A stretch of 64,000 nucleotides of DNA. Origin: Lepidodermella squamata. Lineage: Eukaryota; Gastrotricha. Below the pieces are notes generated by a model, which did not search any database, had not been told where the DNA came from, and saw only the letters and a list, made by a program, of their open reading frames with translations. This document shows, piece by piece, positions 19,566-31,639 of the stretch. Where the stretch lies: positions 1,240,001 through 1,304,000 of the forward strand of contig JBLDXI010000029.1 of assembly GCA_047495785.1 (NCBI GenBank). The letters run 5' to 3'. The position numbers and the translations under genes were made by a program. How positions within the stretch are numbered: the first letter of the stretch is position 1; each line of letters begins with the position of its first letter.

Positions 19566-21905
19566 ATGTTTTCCTTGTTAATATTTACAATACTCCTTGC
19601 CACTTTGGTTGTCGATCAGACTCAATCTAGGAAGCCGTACCGCTTACGAACCCTTTACCACATCGCTGTGGCTCTGAACGCTGGGGATAATAAGAACAAC
19701 TGTCGATGGGCCTTCCAAACCGCTTATGAATTCGCGAACAACCGCTCCGATATTCTGCCCGACTATCACCTCGAAGTCGAGTTCCGCGAAGAAGGTCCTC
19801 AAAGCATGCTAGTAACTGCAACTAGCATAAATTTCATGCGGTCGATGTTGGACTCGAAAGAGCCAGGGCTATACCCAGCCCCAGTAACAGTCGGTGTCTC
19901 GCAAACCCCAGGATGTAAGAGTTGGGGGAGTCTGGCGTCCCATATGAACATGGTAATGATAACTTCAACTTGCCTGTCACCGAGTCAGGCTGCCAGAAGA
20001 GATCTATATCCTAACCTATGGCGTATCAGGGCTTCGGCTCAGCTTGCGATAATGGCTCGACTAAGCTTCATCAAACAATTCACCCCTTGGAAGAAAATTG
20101 CTGTCGTATTCCCGGTCTCTGGGAGCTCTTTCGGATGGGAGGCAGCTAGTTTCACAGTATCGATGAATAACCAATTCGGCCTAGGGGTTCAGACGATAGA
20201 AGCGAGTTCCGACTTCAATGATGATTTCATGCAGTTGTTCATCAAAAAGGACATCCGAATAATTTCGTTTGAAAACATCGACCAAATCATTTTAGTTGCT
20301 TTCTTGTGTCAGGCCCACAAAAACGGGATACGGGGGGATAAATACCTGTTCCTGACATTTACAAATGCTTTCTTAGATCCCAACGTTGCTCCTAGCAATC
20401 TGTACCCGAAGAATTGCAACATCTCGGTCTACAAGGAGCAAATGGAACGAGTATTGTTTTTTGGTGCCATTCCTCAACTTCCTATTGCAAATGACGGCAC
20501 AAGCAAAGACTACCTAGGAAACACCATGTCTGAGTTGGATACTTTCCTCAGGTCGAACTATCCAGTCGACATGAAAATGGCGGATTATCCAACGCGATTC
20601 AACTGCTACGATGCCGCCTTGCATTCTGTCGTCACACTGGCGGAAGCAGAGAAGCTTTTAAACAGCCGGAACTCGACACTCAGGAACTTCAAGGAAGATC
20701 CACGGAATGTGATGCTCGCTGTCAATCAAAGTGTCGGAAACCTAAGGTTTAGGAATCAACAACACGGCTTCTTTCATTATTCAGCGCGGATGGAGATGGA
20801 CTATGAAGCTCAGTTGGTCGCAACATGGTCGCAGCAGACCGGACTTCTAATTAGGTACGCCATATCCTTAGACGGCAATGCGACAATGAGTAACGACACC
20901 TCATTGTTCAAAATACGGGTGATTGCGCCTTTCGCCCCGAACTTTCTACCCAGAGACGCAGCTATCGAAGAGCAAGTCGATGCCGGAGTTCCAATTTCAG
21001 CTTTTGGCTTCTTGACAGCAACGTCATGCATGATCTTAGTTTGCCAGATCAGTGGTATTGCCAACATCCTTTCGTGGGATAGAAATAGTTTCTGGAAAAA
21101 AACTGATGACATTCTTACAATGCTAAGCTTTCTGCTCTTATCAGGAGGTTCGATTCTTCTCACAACTCCAACCAAGGTGCGAAACACAGCTGTATGCGAG
21201 GCAAGCATATTCCTCGTAGCCATGGGCCTGTCAATTCTCTACGGCTATCTAGTATGCCGTTTGAGGTCTGCTTCTAACGTCTTGCAGCAAACTGCATCAC
21301 AGAAACGTCGCGCCCCCGATTCCGCAAAGAAAGAGATTTCTTTCGGAATCAGAGTACTCCTTTTCGTGCTTCTGAATTTTGCCATTGTCGTGTCTTGGTT
21401 AGCGTCTGATCCTTACCGCGCGGTGATTGCTAAACCGGAAAATTCCAGGTCCTACATTGCTGATATCGACACTTATGTTGAAGAGTATTCCATCTCCTGC
21501 TCGTCAAATTTTTCAGGCGAATGGTCGGCATCTCTTCTGGCATTGAATCTTGCCCTTCTTGGGATAGGTGTTGTTAATGTCGTAACACTCAAGGGAAATA
21601 GATACCTGCCGTACTTTCCGTTCGTGAAGCGTTTAGCTGTTACTATTGTTTTCTCTTCAACTTTATTTCTTGCCCTGACTGCTGTCGTCTTCATGCTTGA
21701 TACCGCTAGTGAACAAAACATTGCAATCGCCGTGGGATTGCAGATTCAGTCGGGTTTAGTCGCTATTTTGCTGTACGTCAAAGTTGGGAACGGAGCAGAT
21801 ACTGCAGGCGATGTAGCGCCACGACTACCGTCGACTCCAATGCTGATGAGCAAATTCGACGCAGGGAGTCGAAAGCCCCATCATGTCAAAATGAATACCC
21901 CGTGA
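19566..21905 (+). CDS. GABA-B-like class C GPCR, copy 2
   Basis: Single exon, 779 residues, starting at the conserved CCTAGA-ATG. Signal peptide MFSLLIFTILLATLVVDQ, then the bilobed ligand-binding domain and seven membrane segments as in copy 1; the TM3 Cys (AVCEASIF) and loop-2 Cys (SISCSSNFSGEWSAS) are kept. It shares EVEFREEGPQ and an insertion (VALNAGDNKNN) with copy 4 near the N-terminus, whereas copies 1 and 3 read EFEHRDEGPQ there. It is nonetheless identical to copy 1 over 169 bases (20082-20250). Differences concentrate in the ligand-binding domain and in loops around TM1-TM2 (GISGIANILSWDRNSFWKK-like), so ligand or signalling may differ. Intact. Confidence 0.9.
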   Translation: MFSLLIFTILLATLVVDQTQSRKPYRLRTLYHIAVALNAGDNKNNCRWAFQTAYEFANNRSDILPDYHLEVEFREEGPQSMLVTATSINFMRSMLDSKEPGLYPAPVTVGVSQTPGCKSWGSLASHMNMVMITSTCLSPSQAARRDLYPNLWRIRASAQLAIMARLSFIKQFTPWKKIAVVFPVSGSSFGWEAASFTVSMNNQFGLGVQTIEASSDFNDDFMQLFIKKDIRIISFENIDQIILVAFLCQAHKNGIRGDKYLFLTFTNAFLDPNVAPSNLYPKNCNISVYKEQMERVLFFGAIPQLPIANDGTSKDYLGNTMSELDTFLRSNYPVDMKMADYPTRFNCYDAALHSVVTLAEAEKLLNSRNSTLRNFKEDPRNVMLAVNQSVGNLRFRNQQHGFFHYSARMEMDYEAQLVATWSQQTGLLIRYAISLDGNATMSNDTSLFKIRVIAPFAPNFLPRDAAIEEQVDAGVPISAFGFLTATSCMILVCQISGIANILSWDRNSFWKKTDDILTMLSFLLLSGGSILLTTPTKVRNTAVCEASIFLVAMGLSILYGYLVCRLRSASNVLQQTASQKRRAPDSAKKEISFGIRVLLFVLLNFAIVVSWLASDPYRAVIAKPENSRSYIADIDTYVEEYSISCSSNFSGEWSASLLALNLALLGIGVVNVVTLKGNRYLPYFPFVKRLAVTIVFSSTLFLALTAVVFMLDTASEQNIAIAVGLQIQSGLVAILLYVKVGNGADTAGDVAPRLPSTPMLMSKFDAGSRKPHHVKMNTP

Positions 21906-23590
21906 AAGCTGAAATTCGTCGGTGTGAATTCTGATATTATTGTGGCGGCAAACGGCGGTCGCGCACATCAGGCGATTACGCAATGCGCAAGCATGCGCTC
22001 AAGTTGTTGACAAAATGGCTAAACACTATCTACGCACCATCTACCGCGGCTCGCTCTCATATGAACTTTATTTTCATACTCCGGAAACACTAGGAATAAA
22101 ACACTGCTGCAATCACTTGTGGCCCTGAAAAGTGCCGGTTCAAGTCCGCTATAGTAACTAGTAAGGTTGCGGCGATTTCAGCAAGTCATCGAACGAAGTC
22201 GAAGACAGCGTGCTCGTAGCGGTTGCAGTCGTCGTAGTCGAGGTTGTAGTCGAAAACGATGACGGCGCTTCACTCGCAGATGGCGAGCAAAGTACCCGGA
22301 AAAGCTGTCAAGAGCGCCGATGGTCGAAATACGCAGACCAAGAAGGCGTTATGAGAAATAATCAATGAACTTGTTGCTGAAAATGATACCAATGCTGGAC
22401 TGATGATGCTCCGCTCGTTCTGTGTCTCTTCCGTCTTTCTACATCTTGTACGTCTTGTCTTGTATAATCCTGGTTCCTCTTCTCCTTCCTTTTCTCTTTT
22501 TTTCTTTCTTCCTGCTGCACTTCTTCTGTTCTGATTAACACATTCCATGTCTTCTTCTGTATACGATAAATATTCCTTTAACTCGCCCACTAGCGTCCTC
22601 AGCGCACTGCCGCCGGCAAGCGCATGTCGTCTCGCAACCGCGTGCCATCTCTGTCACTTCGTATATATTGTTCGAAAGAAGGGAATTTATCATGTTATAT
22701 TGTTCTTTTATATTTTTGTGACTGATGGACAAATAAATTTGAATTTAGAATTTAGAAAACAAAAGATCTGAGCGATCTCAAACTTTGAGTAAACCCGAAC
22801 AAAAACTGAAATTCCGTAGTTTCGGCCTCGCCAATCTCTTAAAATGAGTTGAGTATGGCCGAGTCTCGTCAAGTCGATTACGCAACATTTGTCAAAAGTC
22901 AAAACATTGGTCAGTAAAAATCTAACCACAGATTCGGATTCTGCGCGTGATTCTGCGTCCGGGTGAACTCAAGAGCGAAAAATGGGCAGAGAACGCGATT
23001 CACCGCCTTCCCCCCTCATCAGCGTTTTTTGGTTTTCGCAAAACCTAAGCATTAACTTGGGACACGACAAATTCCGCACGTGAAAGGGTGTTAACTGCGT
23101 GTCGAAGATAACTATCCGTTTTGGAATCCTGGATCGCACAACAATCGATGGTTTCCGATCTGTTACTTCTGAACTCATATCACAAAAATGCCAAGATTCA
23201 TTGAAAATGATGATGACAGCGAATAAAGTAAATGAGTTGAGTATGGCCGAGTCTCGTCAAGTCGATTACGCAACATTTTCATGCTCGCCGGGTCGACTAC
23301 GAGTATATGGCAACTGGTGTACTCGGCGAGTACACAACATATCCATAGTCGGCAAGTCGAGTCAGGCTAAAAGTGTTACAGGGCTCTATTGTCTGTTCAA
23401 AGCAAACAGTCAAGATCGCGTGATAATATTTTTTGATTATCATTAATTATTGCTCTTTCGTCGTTCTTCTCTTTACGCATTGCTCTCATCTCAATTGGCT
23501 CTTAATTCGCTTGCTGTTTTCGCACACAACCGTTAGAATTGTATAAATAGATTATAAATAGAAAAAGGTTGTCTGTCGAGCTCTAGGCAT
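21906..23590. other. Outer part of arm A, no intact gene
   Basis: About 22130-22262, read on the minus strand, gives a Thr/Ser-rich frame (TTTSTTTT...) matching the + strand of arm B at about 39150. About 22345-22762 looks like the 3' end of a retroelement. About 22800-23560 is the conserved upstream region of collagen-like copy 4. Nothing else supported. Confidence 0.5.
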
Positions 23591-23597
23591 GGATTTG

Positions 23598-23605
23598 TAT
23601 ATAAA
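23598..23605 (+). promoter_or_regulatory. TATA box of collagen-like copy 4
   Basis: TATATAAA then ACCTGCGCAAAACGTTGCATG, 72 bases before the ATG. Confidence 0.7.
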
Positions 23606-23676
23606 ACCTGCGCAAAACGTTGCATGCAACATTTGAACATTTTCTGATATTATTTCTCTTTTTTATCTCTACAAAC

Positions 23677-24113
23677 ATGCAGCGCTCAACCATTTATTTT
23701 TGTCTTCTTGTTTTCACGCTGTTTTTGGTCAATCAGCAGGTTGCAGGTAGGCATTAGTTTGTGAAATTTAATTAATATCATGTAATAAAAGTAAACTTTT
23801 CTCTACAGGACAAGTTGATACGAGAAATCTGACATTTCAAATCATTGAGCTGCAAAGTTATGGCCGCAGACAGATCGTTGAAATGTCATTTGATCAACTT
23901 CAGAAAGCTATACTTGCTAACTATGTATGCCCCCCCGGAGAGCAGGGAGCCGTTCGTGCTAACTATACGTGCCTTCGTGGTGAGAAGGGGGATCAAGGGC
24001 TGCCTGGACCGCGGGGAATGAACGGACGCGATGGAGCGCAGGGACCGCAAGGACCGCAAGGACCGCAAGGTGTGAAAGGCGCGAAAGGTGATCAAGGTGA
24101 TAGTGGCCGATAA
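23677..24113 (+). CDS. Small secreted collagen-like protein, copy 4
   Basis: Exons 23677-23746 and 23809-24113, phase-1 intron of 62 bases; 124 residues and fully open. Signal peptide ([20 protein letters not shown]), conserved segment ([35 protein letters not shown]), then [12 protein letters not shown] with a second Cys, then about 16 Gly-X-Y triplets ([10 protein letters not shown]...[10 protein letters not shown]...GDQGDSGR). The two Cys before the triple helix could crosslink trimers. The best preserved copy with the longest collagen run. Function unknown. Confidence 0.82.
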
Positions 24114-24704
24114 GAAGCAACAGTGAACGAAGCTGCGGCAACTGACATGAAAACATGCTGCATGATGATATTTCGGGGATTCTAAAAGTCCTGAAAATGC
24201 CTAGAGATAAATTGTAGTTAGTGGTTCCTGATTTCGCGGCTAGGACGATGAGTGCTCTTAGCTCAAACGAACAAGCCCCGTTTATTGGCAGCCAACAGCA
24301 CCTTTCCCATCGACCAGACCGCACGGTCATGCTTATTTCTTCTAAGGCTCTGAAAAAGACTCTAACCTTCCGCGTCGAGTATGTCGCTTCTGATCTATCA
24401 AATAGGGGAAAATAAAAAACGTCTGCCTTTTTTTACAGTTTATTAGGTACCTATAAATAAAATTGAGATAATTCACGCTTCCCAGTTCTATTTCACTGAT
24501 CCCGAAATGCAAAATATTTTGCAAATACAACTATTCTTTGTAAAACCGTTTATTGAGGTAGACTACGAACGAGCTGACCTGTTTTCGATTGCTAGGTCCT
24601 ACATTACTATTATCGACACTTATCATTTAGGTATATTGAATCATACCGAATGGCTTGCATCTCGTAAATTTATGCAAGCCTGGATTATCAACAACAACTA
24701 CTCG

Positions 24705-25045
24705 CCGAATTCGGCCCGAACGCGCTCCGGCAGGCCCGTACGCAGACGGGTAGCATTGCATTGCCGCTTCGCGCTCGGGCCGCTTTAAAACATGTCCGTG
24801 TGCGACGTTTACTGCAAATTTAACGAATTTCAACCCGAGCACGGCGAAAAACAATGGGAACCAGCTCTATTGCTCAGAGCCGTACTCGGGCCAACTCCTT
24901 GGCCGGCCCGTGTGCGGTGAAGCGTGATTCGTTGAAATTCGTTAAATTTGCAGTAAACGTCGCATATACGGGCGCATTTCAGACCGGCCCGAGCGCGGAG
25001 TGGTGAAGTGCCGCGCACGGGCTGACCCGAATTCGGGCTTGGGCC
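24705..25045. mobile_element. GC-rich foldback insertion specific to arm A
   Basis: Absent from arm B at the equivalent position. It is internally symmetric: GCGACGTTTACTGCAAATTT at about 24802 is repeated inverted as AAATTTGCAGTAAACGTCGC near 24945, and CGAATTCGG-type palindromes lie at both ends. GC-rich Cys/Gly/Pro codons give only spurious frames. Probably a MITE; target duplication not clear. Confidence 0.55.
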
Positions 25046-25407
25046 CCAACATAGCAGTAAAAGACGGGATACGGGTCATCAAAAAACAATCAATAGACTA
25101 TGTGAACATCGACGATAAATCAAGCTTCAAAATGTCAGCGCGCGTTTGCTGTAGTTTTATTTAATGACGATTTAATAAAGAATACCTACTTGATCACTGC
25201 TTTTTACCCTAAATATTTTTGAGTGTTTCAAATTGGAAGTGTTTCTTGACAGCCGTTTGCGCGCCAACGTGCGTGTAGAAAGACGTAAACAAAATGGCTA
25301 GAAGAAAACAAGTCCGGCTAGAATGATTAATATAGAAGCAGATGGGCATAATAACAAGCCACTTCCGGCTTTCCATCTCGATGATTATTTCTACATCCTA
25401 ATTGAAT

Positions 25408-28400
25408 ATGAATTATCTGTACTTTTTCCAAATTTACGGGTTTAGTTACTTTTGGCAATTTACTAATGCCCTGTCAACCCAATTTTTAGGCGGAACTCTT
25501 TCTTGGCAACCGGCAACGCCAACAGATCAGGTAAAATACTTACAATTTGATACAATAATCGAACCCCGGGGAAATCAATTCACAATTTCTCTGATAAATT
25601 TAACGACAATTGAGATTAAATATTAAATAAAAGGGAAACGCACGGCAAGAAGAATTGTTTAGAAAATGAGTCATCTTTATTCTGAATTCAGAATAGAATG
25701 AATATGGTGATGAGATTCGCCTGGTCCCTTTTGCCTCAATGCGTACCAGGTCAGCAAATTGGTGACCCCGGCTCATTGACCCTAAATGGCGCCATCGCAG
25801 CCTCAACGCTCACAACTTGCGTTGGGCCTGGGACGCAAGATTTTCCATACTCATTGGGCCAATCGATTACCAACATTGCCTCGCCAGCTAATGGAGCCAT
25901 AGGTAGCTACTTCATCGATGGAGGACCCTGGCGGCTAGATATGATAGGAACCGGAAATTGGAGATTTACGACTATCGCAAGAACTCTGCCACGCCCTGAT
26001 ACTAATCAAGTCAACAATAGCCCAGTAATTGGCTTCATACCAAATTTCATTTTGTCTCGGAATTGTCCGTTGAATGGCGGCCAGCCCTGGATTCTGCCGA
26101 CTTTCGATTTCGATCAAGACAACATATATTGCCGATTCGGCACGGCGGAGGAATGCGGGTCAATTTGCGCGGCTCAGGCGGCTGTTGTTAATGCAACTGG
26201 TCTTCGATTATTTGGCCCAAACAGCTGCGCTATTATCGTAACGCCTAAAACAGCTGGTGTTTTTGGAATCGGTTTGCAAGTCGAAGATTTTGCGCAGTTT
26301 TTACCAACAGCACCTCTGTCTTCGGTTCCGCTTCAGTTTCAGTTAACTGTGCGGGATGATGGAGTGACTAATTGCGCGACAAAGCCTTCGATTGTTGCGC
26401 CCACTGTTCCTCACATGGCGTGTCTCGGAGCTAAGGTATTTTCTGATACAAAACCGGGAGAGTCATCTCTGAGATTCTCAAAGGTCAAAATTTGAAAATC
26501 AAGTCGGTTTTCGCAGCAAAACGAGCGACCTCTGATGCTCTATCGATTTGGTATTCCAATTTTTTGAATTGCAATTTAGTCCAGCGTAATGAGTTCTTAA
26601 CGGTAAGCAAATCACTCGGGCGCGAATGCTTGGTCACCACTGGATTATGAAGACATCCTATGCTTAATTGATAGGGCATCAAAGGATGCTCATTTTTGTG
26701 GAGAAAGGAGAAACCTACATACTTTTCAAAAGTTGACCTTTGACATCCGCGTTCGGCATTTTGAGAGTTGAGAGCTTTTTCCAGCCCAATACTCCTTTTA
26801 CGCAAAGAATTTACATGCAAGCCGGCCAGACACCCGGGTCTACGTAAGCAGCTTCGAACTTCATCATCACAGCTCATCTTTTCTTTTACAGGGTTATAGG
26901 TGTCTTACCGTCAGTGCCTCTTGGCATGACTGTTTCGAATGTTGCTTTGGATGTCGCTAGTAGCCTTTACTACGTCGATCTCACTTGGCTATCGCCGACA
27001 AATGGTATCAATTTCGCTTGCATCTCAGCTGTGAATTCTCTCAGGCTGACTAGCGACCCATACTGCATCGACATCTGCACTGGAAGCTTCAATATACCCC
27101 AGGTTGTCTCGGTCACGCCTAATTTTGTGAATAACCCGTTCAGCGCACCACCTAACGCTATCACCATACAATTTGACTCACCGGTAGTACCAGGGTTTTC
27201 AGGCCAGTTCAGGGTAATGGAAAACATACCTGGAACAACTAATTTCCGACCGATTTTCGCTGAAACAATCCGCCAGAGCACGGTTTTTACTTTCTCTAGC
27301 ACGACGATGACAGTGAATATGGCGACCGGCGTTCCTTGGCGGAATGGGGTGGCTTACAAATTTGAAGTTGATAGCGGTGTCGCGGTCAATCAGAACTGCT
27401 GTGGGGTCTACGCAAACATGACTGTAGCTCAAGCTCTTCTGGGCACAGGTACTTTGATGACTCAATCTATCCATAAATTTAGCTTTATTTGCAGTATTTA
27501 CCGCAACAATCACAACAATCGGCACCACTCCGACCACTACGGGTAAAAATGCTTGTAAAACTGCATTTGTTCAAAACTGAAACATGATTCAACAGCTATT
27601 ACAACTACAACAACTCGGCCGAGTATGTTGAACCGACTAAATTTTTCATTGTAATTGAGCTTTTTTTGTTGGGCAGCCTCGACAGTGTCAGGAACCACTG
27701 CGATAACAACATTCCGTTTGACAAGTATTGTGACTTGACTCTTGCTTTATAGATAATTTTGAGTCTTTTGTCATCAGCAACCTCTCAAATCAGTGAGCGT
27801 AATGACGGGAATTTGCGTTATATAATGAGAATCTCATTCAAATAGCTACTACTGCTCGAATCACAGCTCCTCTTTCGACTTCGGGTCCTCTTACGACAAC
27901 TCCTTTGACTACGGGTTTGCAGGTTCTGTTTCAAGGATATATTGTTTGATGGTGGGTGTCATCTTTTAGCTTCGACATCAACTGGTCGAACGACAGTTCC
28001 AGGTTTGTGGTATCTCATTGGCTCCCAAATGCCTATTTCTTTATTGGTGTCTAGTTACGACAGCCCTTGCTACAACCACACGGTCTCTTATCAGTTAGTT
28101 TATTGAGTTTGGATTATTCCATCCTAACATATTTTATCCAGCTGTAACAGCAACAATTACTGCTTCAACTACAAGAAGCGCATTGACCAGTAAGTGTTCA
28201 TCTAAACTGAAAATCGTTCATTTTGCTCAATGTTGAAAAATTTAGCCACAATCAGGGCTCTGACGCGTGAGTTGGAAATTACGATATAGCTGTTTTTGCT
28301 TGTTTTCTATGAATTATTGCCAGCCGTTCTTCCGACCACTCTCGGACCATTTCCAACAATAGCGCCCGCTTCGATACCAAACATCATCATCGTCACAGTT

Positions 28401-31400
28401 CCTTACATCATCCGATTACCTTCTGCTGGATCGAACAGCTCATCGAACTGCTCTCAACCAGATTGGGCTACAGCGTTCGGTCAAATCTATGGAAGCATAT
28501 CGACGGCACTGAGAAACGCTTCTTTCAACATTTTCAACAACGTGGCTGTGAATCAAGCTCCTATTGCTGTTGGAGCACCTTCCATTTTCATATCAATAGC
28601 GCCGCTTGCCGCCTCCGCTATTGCTCAGCCTAATTCGATACCAGTTATGACAGTCCCATCACAGAACTTCATTCCTTTGATTCCGTTGGCTCAATTACCT
28701 CAAGCCCCAGCAGTTGTTCCAACTCCAACTCTTGCTCCAGTCCTGTCAGTGAATATTGATGATTTGAAGCCTATTTTCTTACTGCAACCGTTTGTCACGC
28801 CGTCGCTATACCCTAACTATCAAGTGACCTATAACAACTTTCAGCCGATGACAAATTTCGGCTCCGTAAATCTGCCCTTCGAGGCATTCGCCAAAGGCGT
28901 TGTGGGAGATGCTTTAATCCTAAATGGCCAGAATCAATTCGTTGCTGTTCAACCGCAAAGTTGTGATAGCTGTCTCGGGAATTCGGCTAGATGTCAAAAC
29001 GGCATGACTTTGTGCATGTGGTACATGCCACTTGCTGTTACTCCAAGTGACCAGTACGTTTTCGCTGGCTTCGGCTCTTTATCAGCAGCTGAGCAGCCGC
29101 AGGTCGCTCTTATTCAAACTTCAACCCTAGGTCTTCAAGTATACGTCTCCGCCGGGCAAAGTAACACTTACTTCCTTGCGAATTCAGGTGCTAACACTTT
29201 GAAGCCGGCTACTTGGTCTCTTGTCTGCTTTACATTCAGTCAAAACTCAGGAATCAGCCTTTTCATCAACGGGATATGCCAGACCTGTGGTAACCCCACT
29301 GCTGGCCTTTATTACATGAACTTCACCCAACAACCAAGTTCCACTGCAAGTAAGCAATGTTCCTTTTACATCGGAAGACCAAGTTTCAACGCTGGGCAGG
29401 TGGCGTATGGTCGATTCGGTTTAGATCAATTGCAAGTCTGGCAGAATGAGTTATCGCCAGCAGCAATTTACCAATTATACACGTCAGCCCAGCCTAGTTT
29501 TCAGTGGGCTGCCAATGTCGCCCCGCCTGCTGAAACTGGCTCATTGCTAGGACTTGCGAGTTTTGAGCAAGGCTACAACGGCATGTCCTTACAATGCTCA
29601 AGAGCCGGAGATGGCTTCGTTTGGAAACAACCTTTCTACTCTAGCGATAGACCGAGCTTTGATCCGATTCTGAGCGAGTCTATTACAGCATCTTTCAAAG
29701 TTCAACTTTTACAACCGATTGCCAGGTATTCAAGGCAAATATCTCGAGCCACGCTTCCTTATCCGTTTTACTTCGAAACTCCCGTTATCGCATTGACCCT
29801 TCCTCAAGAGAGCCTAAACTCAGGCTTTGCCAGTGCTCCACCCAAGATTGCTGCCTCTTTCGATCCTTTTGCCGGATTCAAAGTCATTTATTGGACCAAT
29901 GGATCGATTTTTGCAATCAATGGGACCCCTAGTTTTACTATGAGTGGAGTTTTTCGGGATTTTCCTGACCAGCCTGCGGCAGGGCGGCCACAACCTGTTA
30001 CCCAGTGGCGGGACGTTGTAATTCGAGCTAGTCCTACAAATGGCTTACAGATATTTCTCGATGGGGTCCTTTCAGGCACTGGGCAGATGGTGAGACCGGT
30101 CAAGCCAGTTTTTCGCCGGAATTCGCAGGCAAGACAAAGTGGCTCGACTTCTTACTTCGTTGCCCCGAGTACCTCGGTGGACTTATCGAAGTTGAACTTA
30201 TATCTATGCTCGCCATCATCTTCGCCCTGGTTCTATCAAACTAACCAGCTTTTTCCAATGAGGTTAGACAATATTCAGTTATGGCCAGCTTATTTGCCAG
30301 ATTCTTCTATATCAAGTGTTTTTTCGAAAAGTAAGCCTCTTTTAAAGATAAACCTTAAGACTTGAAGTTTGTTTAGACACCTATGGATATGTGTCTATGG
30401 CGACCGGTTCATTTGTTATACCAACATCATCGGGCTTAACCACGGTTTCAATTGCAACCGCAGGTAATCCGAGCCAAATATCATCTCAATTCGGTCCGGC
30501 GATTCAATTTCAAAGCAATGACTTGATACGAGCGGTCTATCAGCCGAATCTTTGCTACTTCAGCCCTCAGTACTGCACAGATGGCTTCACGTTGTGCACC
30601 CAACTCCTGACAAGCCGATACGGTGCTGGTGGGCCAGTTTTCTCGAACCTTGTCAGTACTACATCAGATGGGCTGTTACTCTACCTAAATACTAATGGGA
30701 CTTTGACTGGCTATGTACACTACGGAGCCGCAGCTTGGCTGGCGACTACATCCACGTGTTTGATTGTGCATTCTTACAACTACATTTGTTTCAGTTGGAG
30801 TCCAGCTGGTGGCATGCACATCGTCCTTAACGGAGCTTGTGTCGCTTCTTCGAAAGTGCCGAAACAATTTTGGACTGTTAGACAGAACCCCGGCCCGAGT
30901 CAACAGGCGGTACTTGTGATTGGGACTGGGACGTACTCCGCTGGTTCGAAGAAAAGATCTTTCTGGGATATCGCGAATGGTCAAGCGATACCTATTGCTA
31001 AGCCAAAGCAAGGTAAGGAGTCGGAAAGTTTGTCTTACACCTTGGCGGATATGAAGTTCTGGAACTCGAAGTTTTACCCAGCCGAGCTTTTTCGTAAGTT
31101 AAATTCTTACCAGAAAACCCAACTCTTGAAAAATGTCTCTTTATAGCTAAATCTGACTCTGATCAAGCATTTACCAGCCAAAGAAAGCCGGAGGCATCAG
31201 GCGGAAAGGAAAGACGCTCGAATATTGGGAAATCTCTGCCGCCTAAAATATCTTTGGTTCTTTCTCGGTACCCATGGCTGCCCGTGGCGCTAGTCTTTTC
31301 GATTTTTATAACAGCTCTTTCAACAAGGTATTTTCCAACCTTAACTGATATAACTGATTGTATGATGTTTTTAGTTTAATTTTGGTGATTGCTGCGAATG

Positions 31401-31579
31401 TGAAATTTGATGGAGTGAAACTTGAAGCCAAGCAGCTTTTCGCTCGTATCAAGGCTAAACTCTCAAAAGATGTCAAGCAACAACAAAAAGTCGAGGAGCG
31501 TCCCCGATTTGCTGGCGCTGCTGCTTTTTCAGCCCAGAGCAATTATGTGAAAGAAGGCCGGCTGTGGGATACCCTCTAA
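25408..31579 (+). CDS. LamG-like/mucin type I membrane protein, multi-exon
   Basis: Proposed exons: 25408-25530, 25692-about 26435, 26892-27448, a run of mini-exons 27495-28266, 28324-30330, 30377-31093, 31147-31327, 31375-31579. Signal peptide (MNYLYFFQIYGFSYFW...). Exons 1-3 encode Cys-containing beta-rich domains (LGGTLSWQPATPTDQ... RFAWS; TVSNVALDVASSLYYVDLTW). The mini-exons encode a Ser/Thr-rich stalk. Three LamG-like jellyroll repeats follow (about 28860-29490, 29530-30330, 30400-31090) with typical elements such as ALILNGQNQFVAV, WSLVCFTF...ISLFINGICQTCG and RFGLDQLQVWQNELSP. A single membrane helix (PVALVFSIFITALS..LILVIAA) spans an exon junction, then a short basic tail. Likely a surface adhesion or carbohydrate-binding protein. 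The exon 2/3 junction is unsure: the AAG|GT donor gives the wrong phase, a GTGTCT donor at 26420 restores it. AATAAA at about 31600. Confidence 0.8.
26436..26891. other. Unusually long intron of the LamG-like gene
   Basis: About 456 bases, against roughly 50-160 for the other introns of this gene. The minus strand is open for 130 codons (26485-26877) but I recognise no family in it. The acceptor TTCTTTTACAG at 26891 is strong. It may hold an inserted fragment. Confidence 0.45.
27495..28266 (+). other. Run of symmetric Thr-rich mini-exons (mucin-like stalk)
   Basis: Mini-exons lie at 27495-27542 (48 nt), 27596-27622 (27), 27677-27724 (48), 27846-27914 (69), 27970-28002 (33), 28055-28082 (28, anomalous), 28142-28189 (48) and 28246-28266 (21). 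Each is bounded by AG and GT, and all but the anomalous one are multiples of 3 in phase 1-1. They encode short Thr/Ser/Pro peptides such as FTATITTIGTTPTTT and STSTGRTTVP, likely O-glycosylated. Any subset could be skipped without a frame change. The exon at 28055 has no donor in phase 1. Confidence 0.7.
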
Positions 31580-31639
31580 AGGTTTATTGAGATAATTAAA
31601 TAAAATGTCGAGGAAATTCTATTGCCACACAATTAAAGG

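Larger units (their letters stand above)
21972..25214. repeat. Arm A of a large inverted duplication
   Basis: Runs parallel to the reverse complement of 33591-39432. The outer end begins GCGATTACGCAATGCGCAA (complement at 39432) and the inner end is CTTTTTACCCTAAAT (complement at 33591). It includes collagen-like copy 4, whose partner is copy 5 in arm B. Homology is broken by arm-specific insertions: about 22345-22762 here (a LINE-like tail ending GAATTTAGAATTTAGAA) and about 24705-25045 (a GC-rich foldback piece). Confidence 0.8.

Noticed and set aside
22270-22590. Minus-strand Lys/Glu-rich frame
   Set aside because: Reading of a pyrimidine-rich retroelement-like tail (TCTTTTTCTT...), not a gene.
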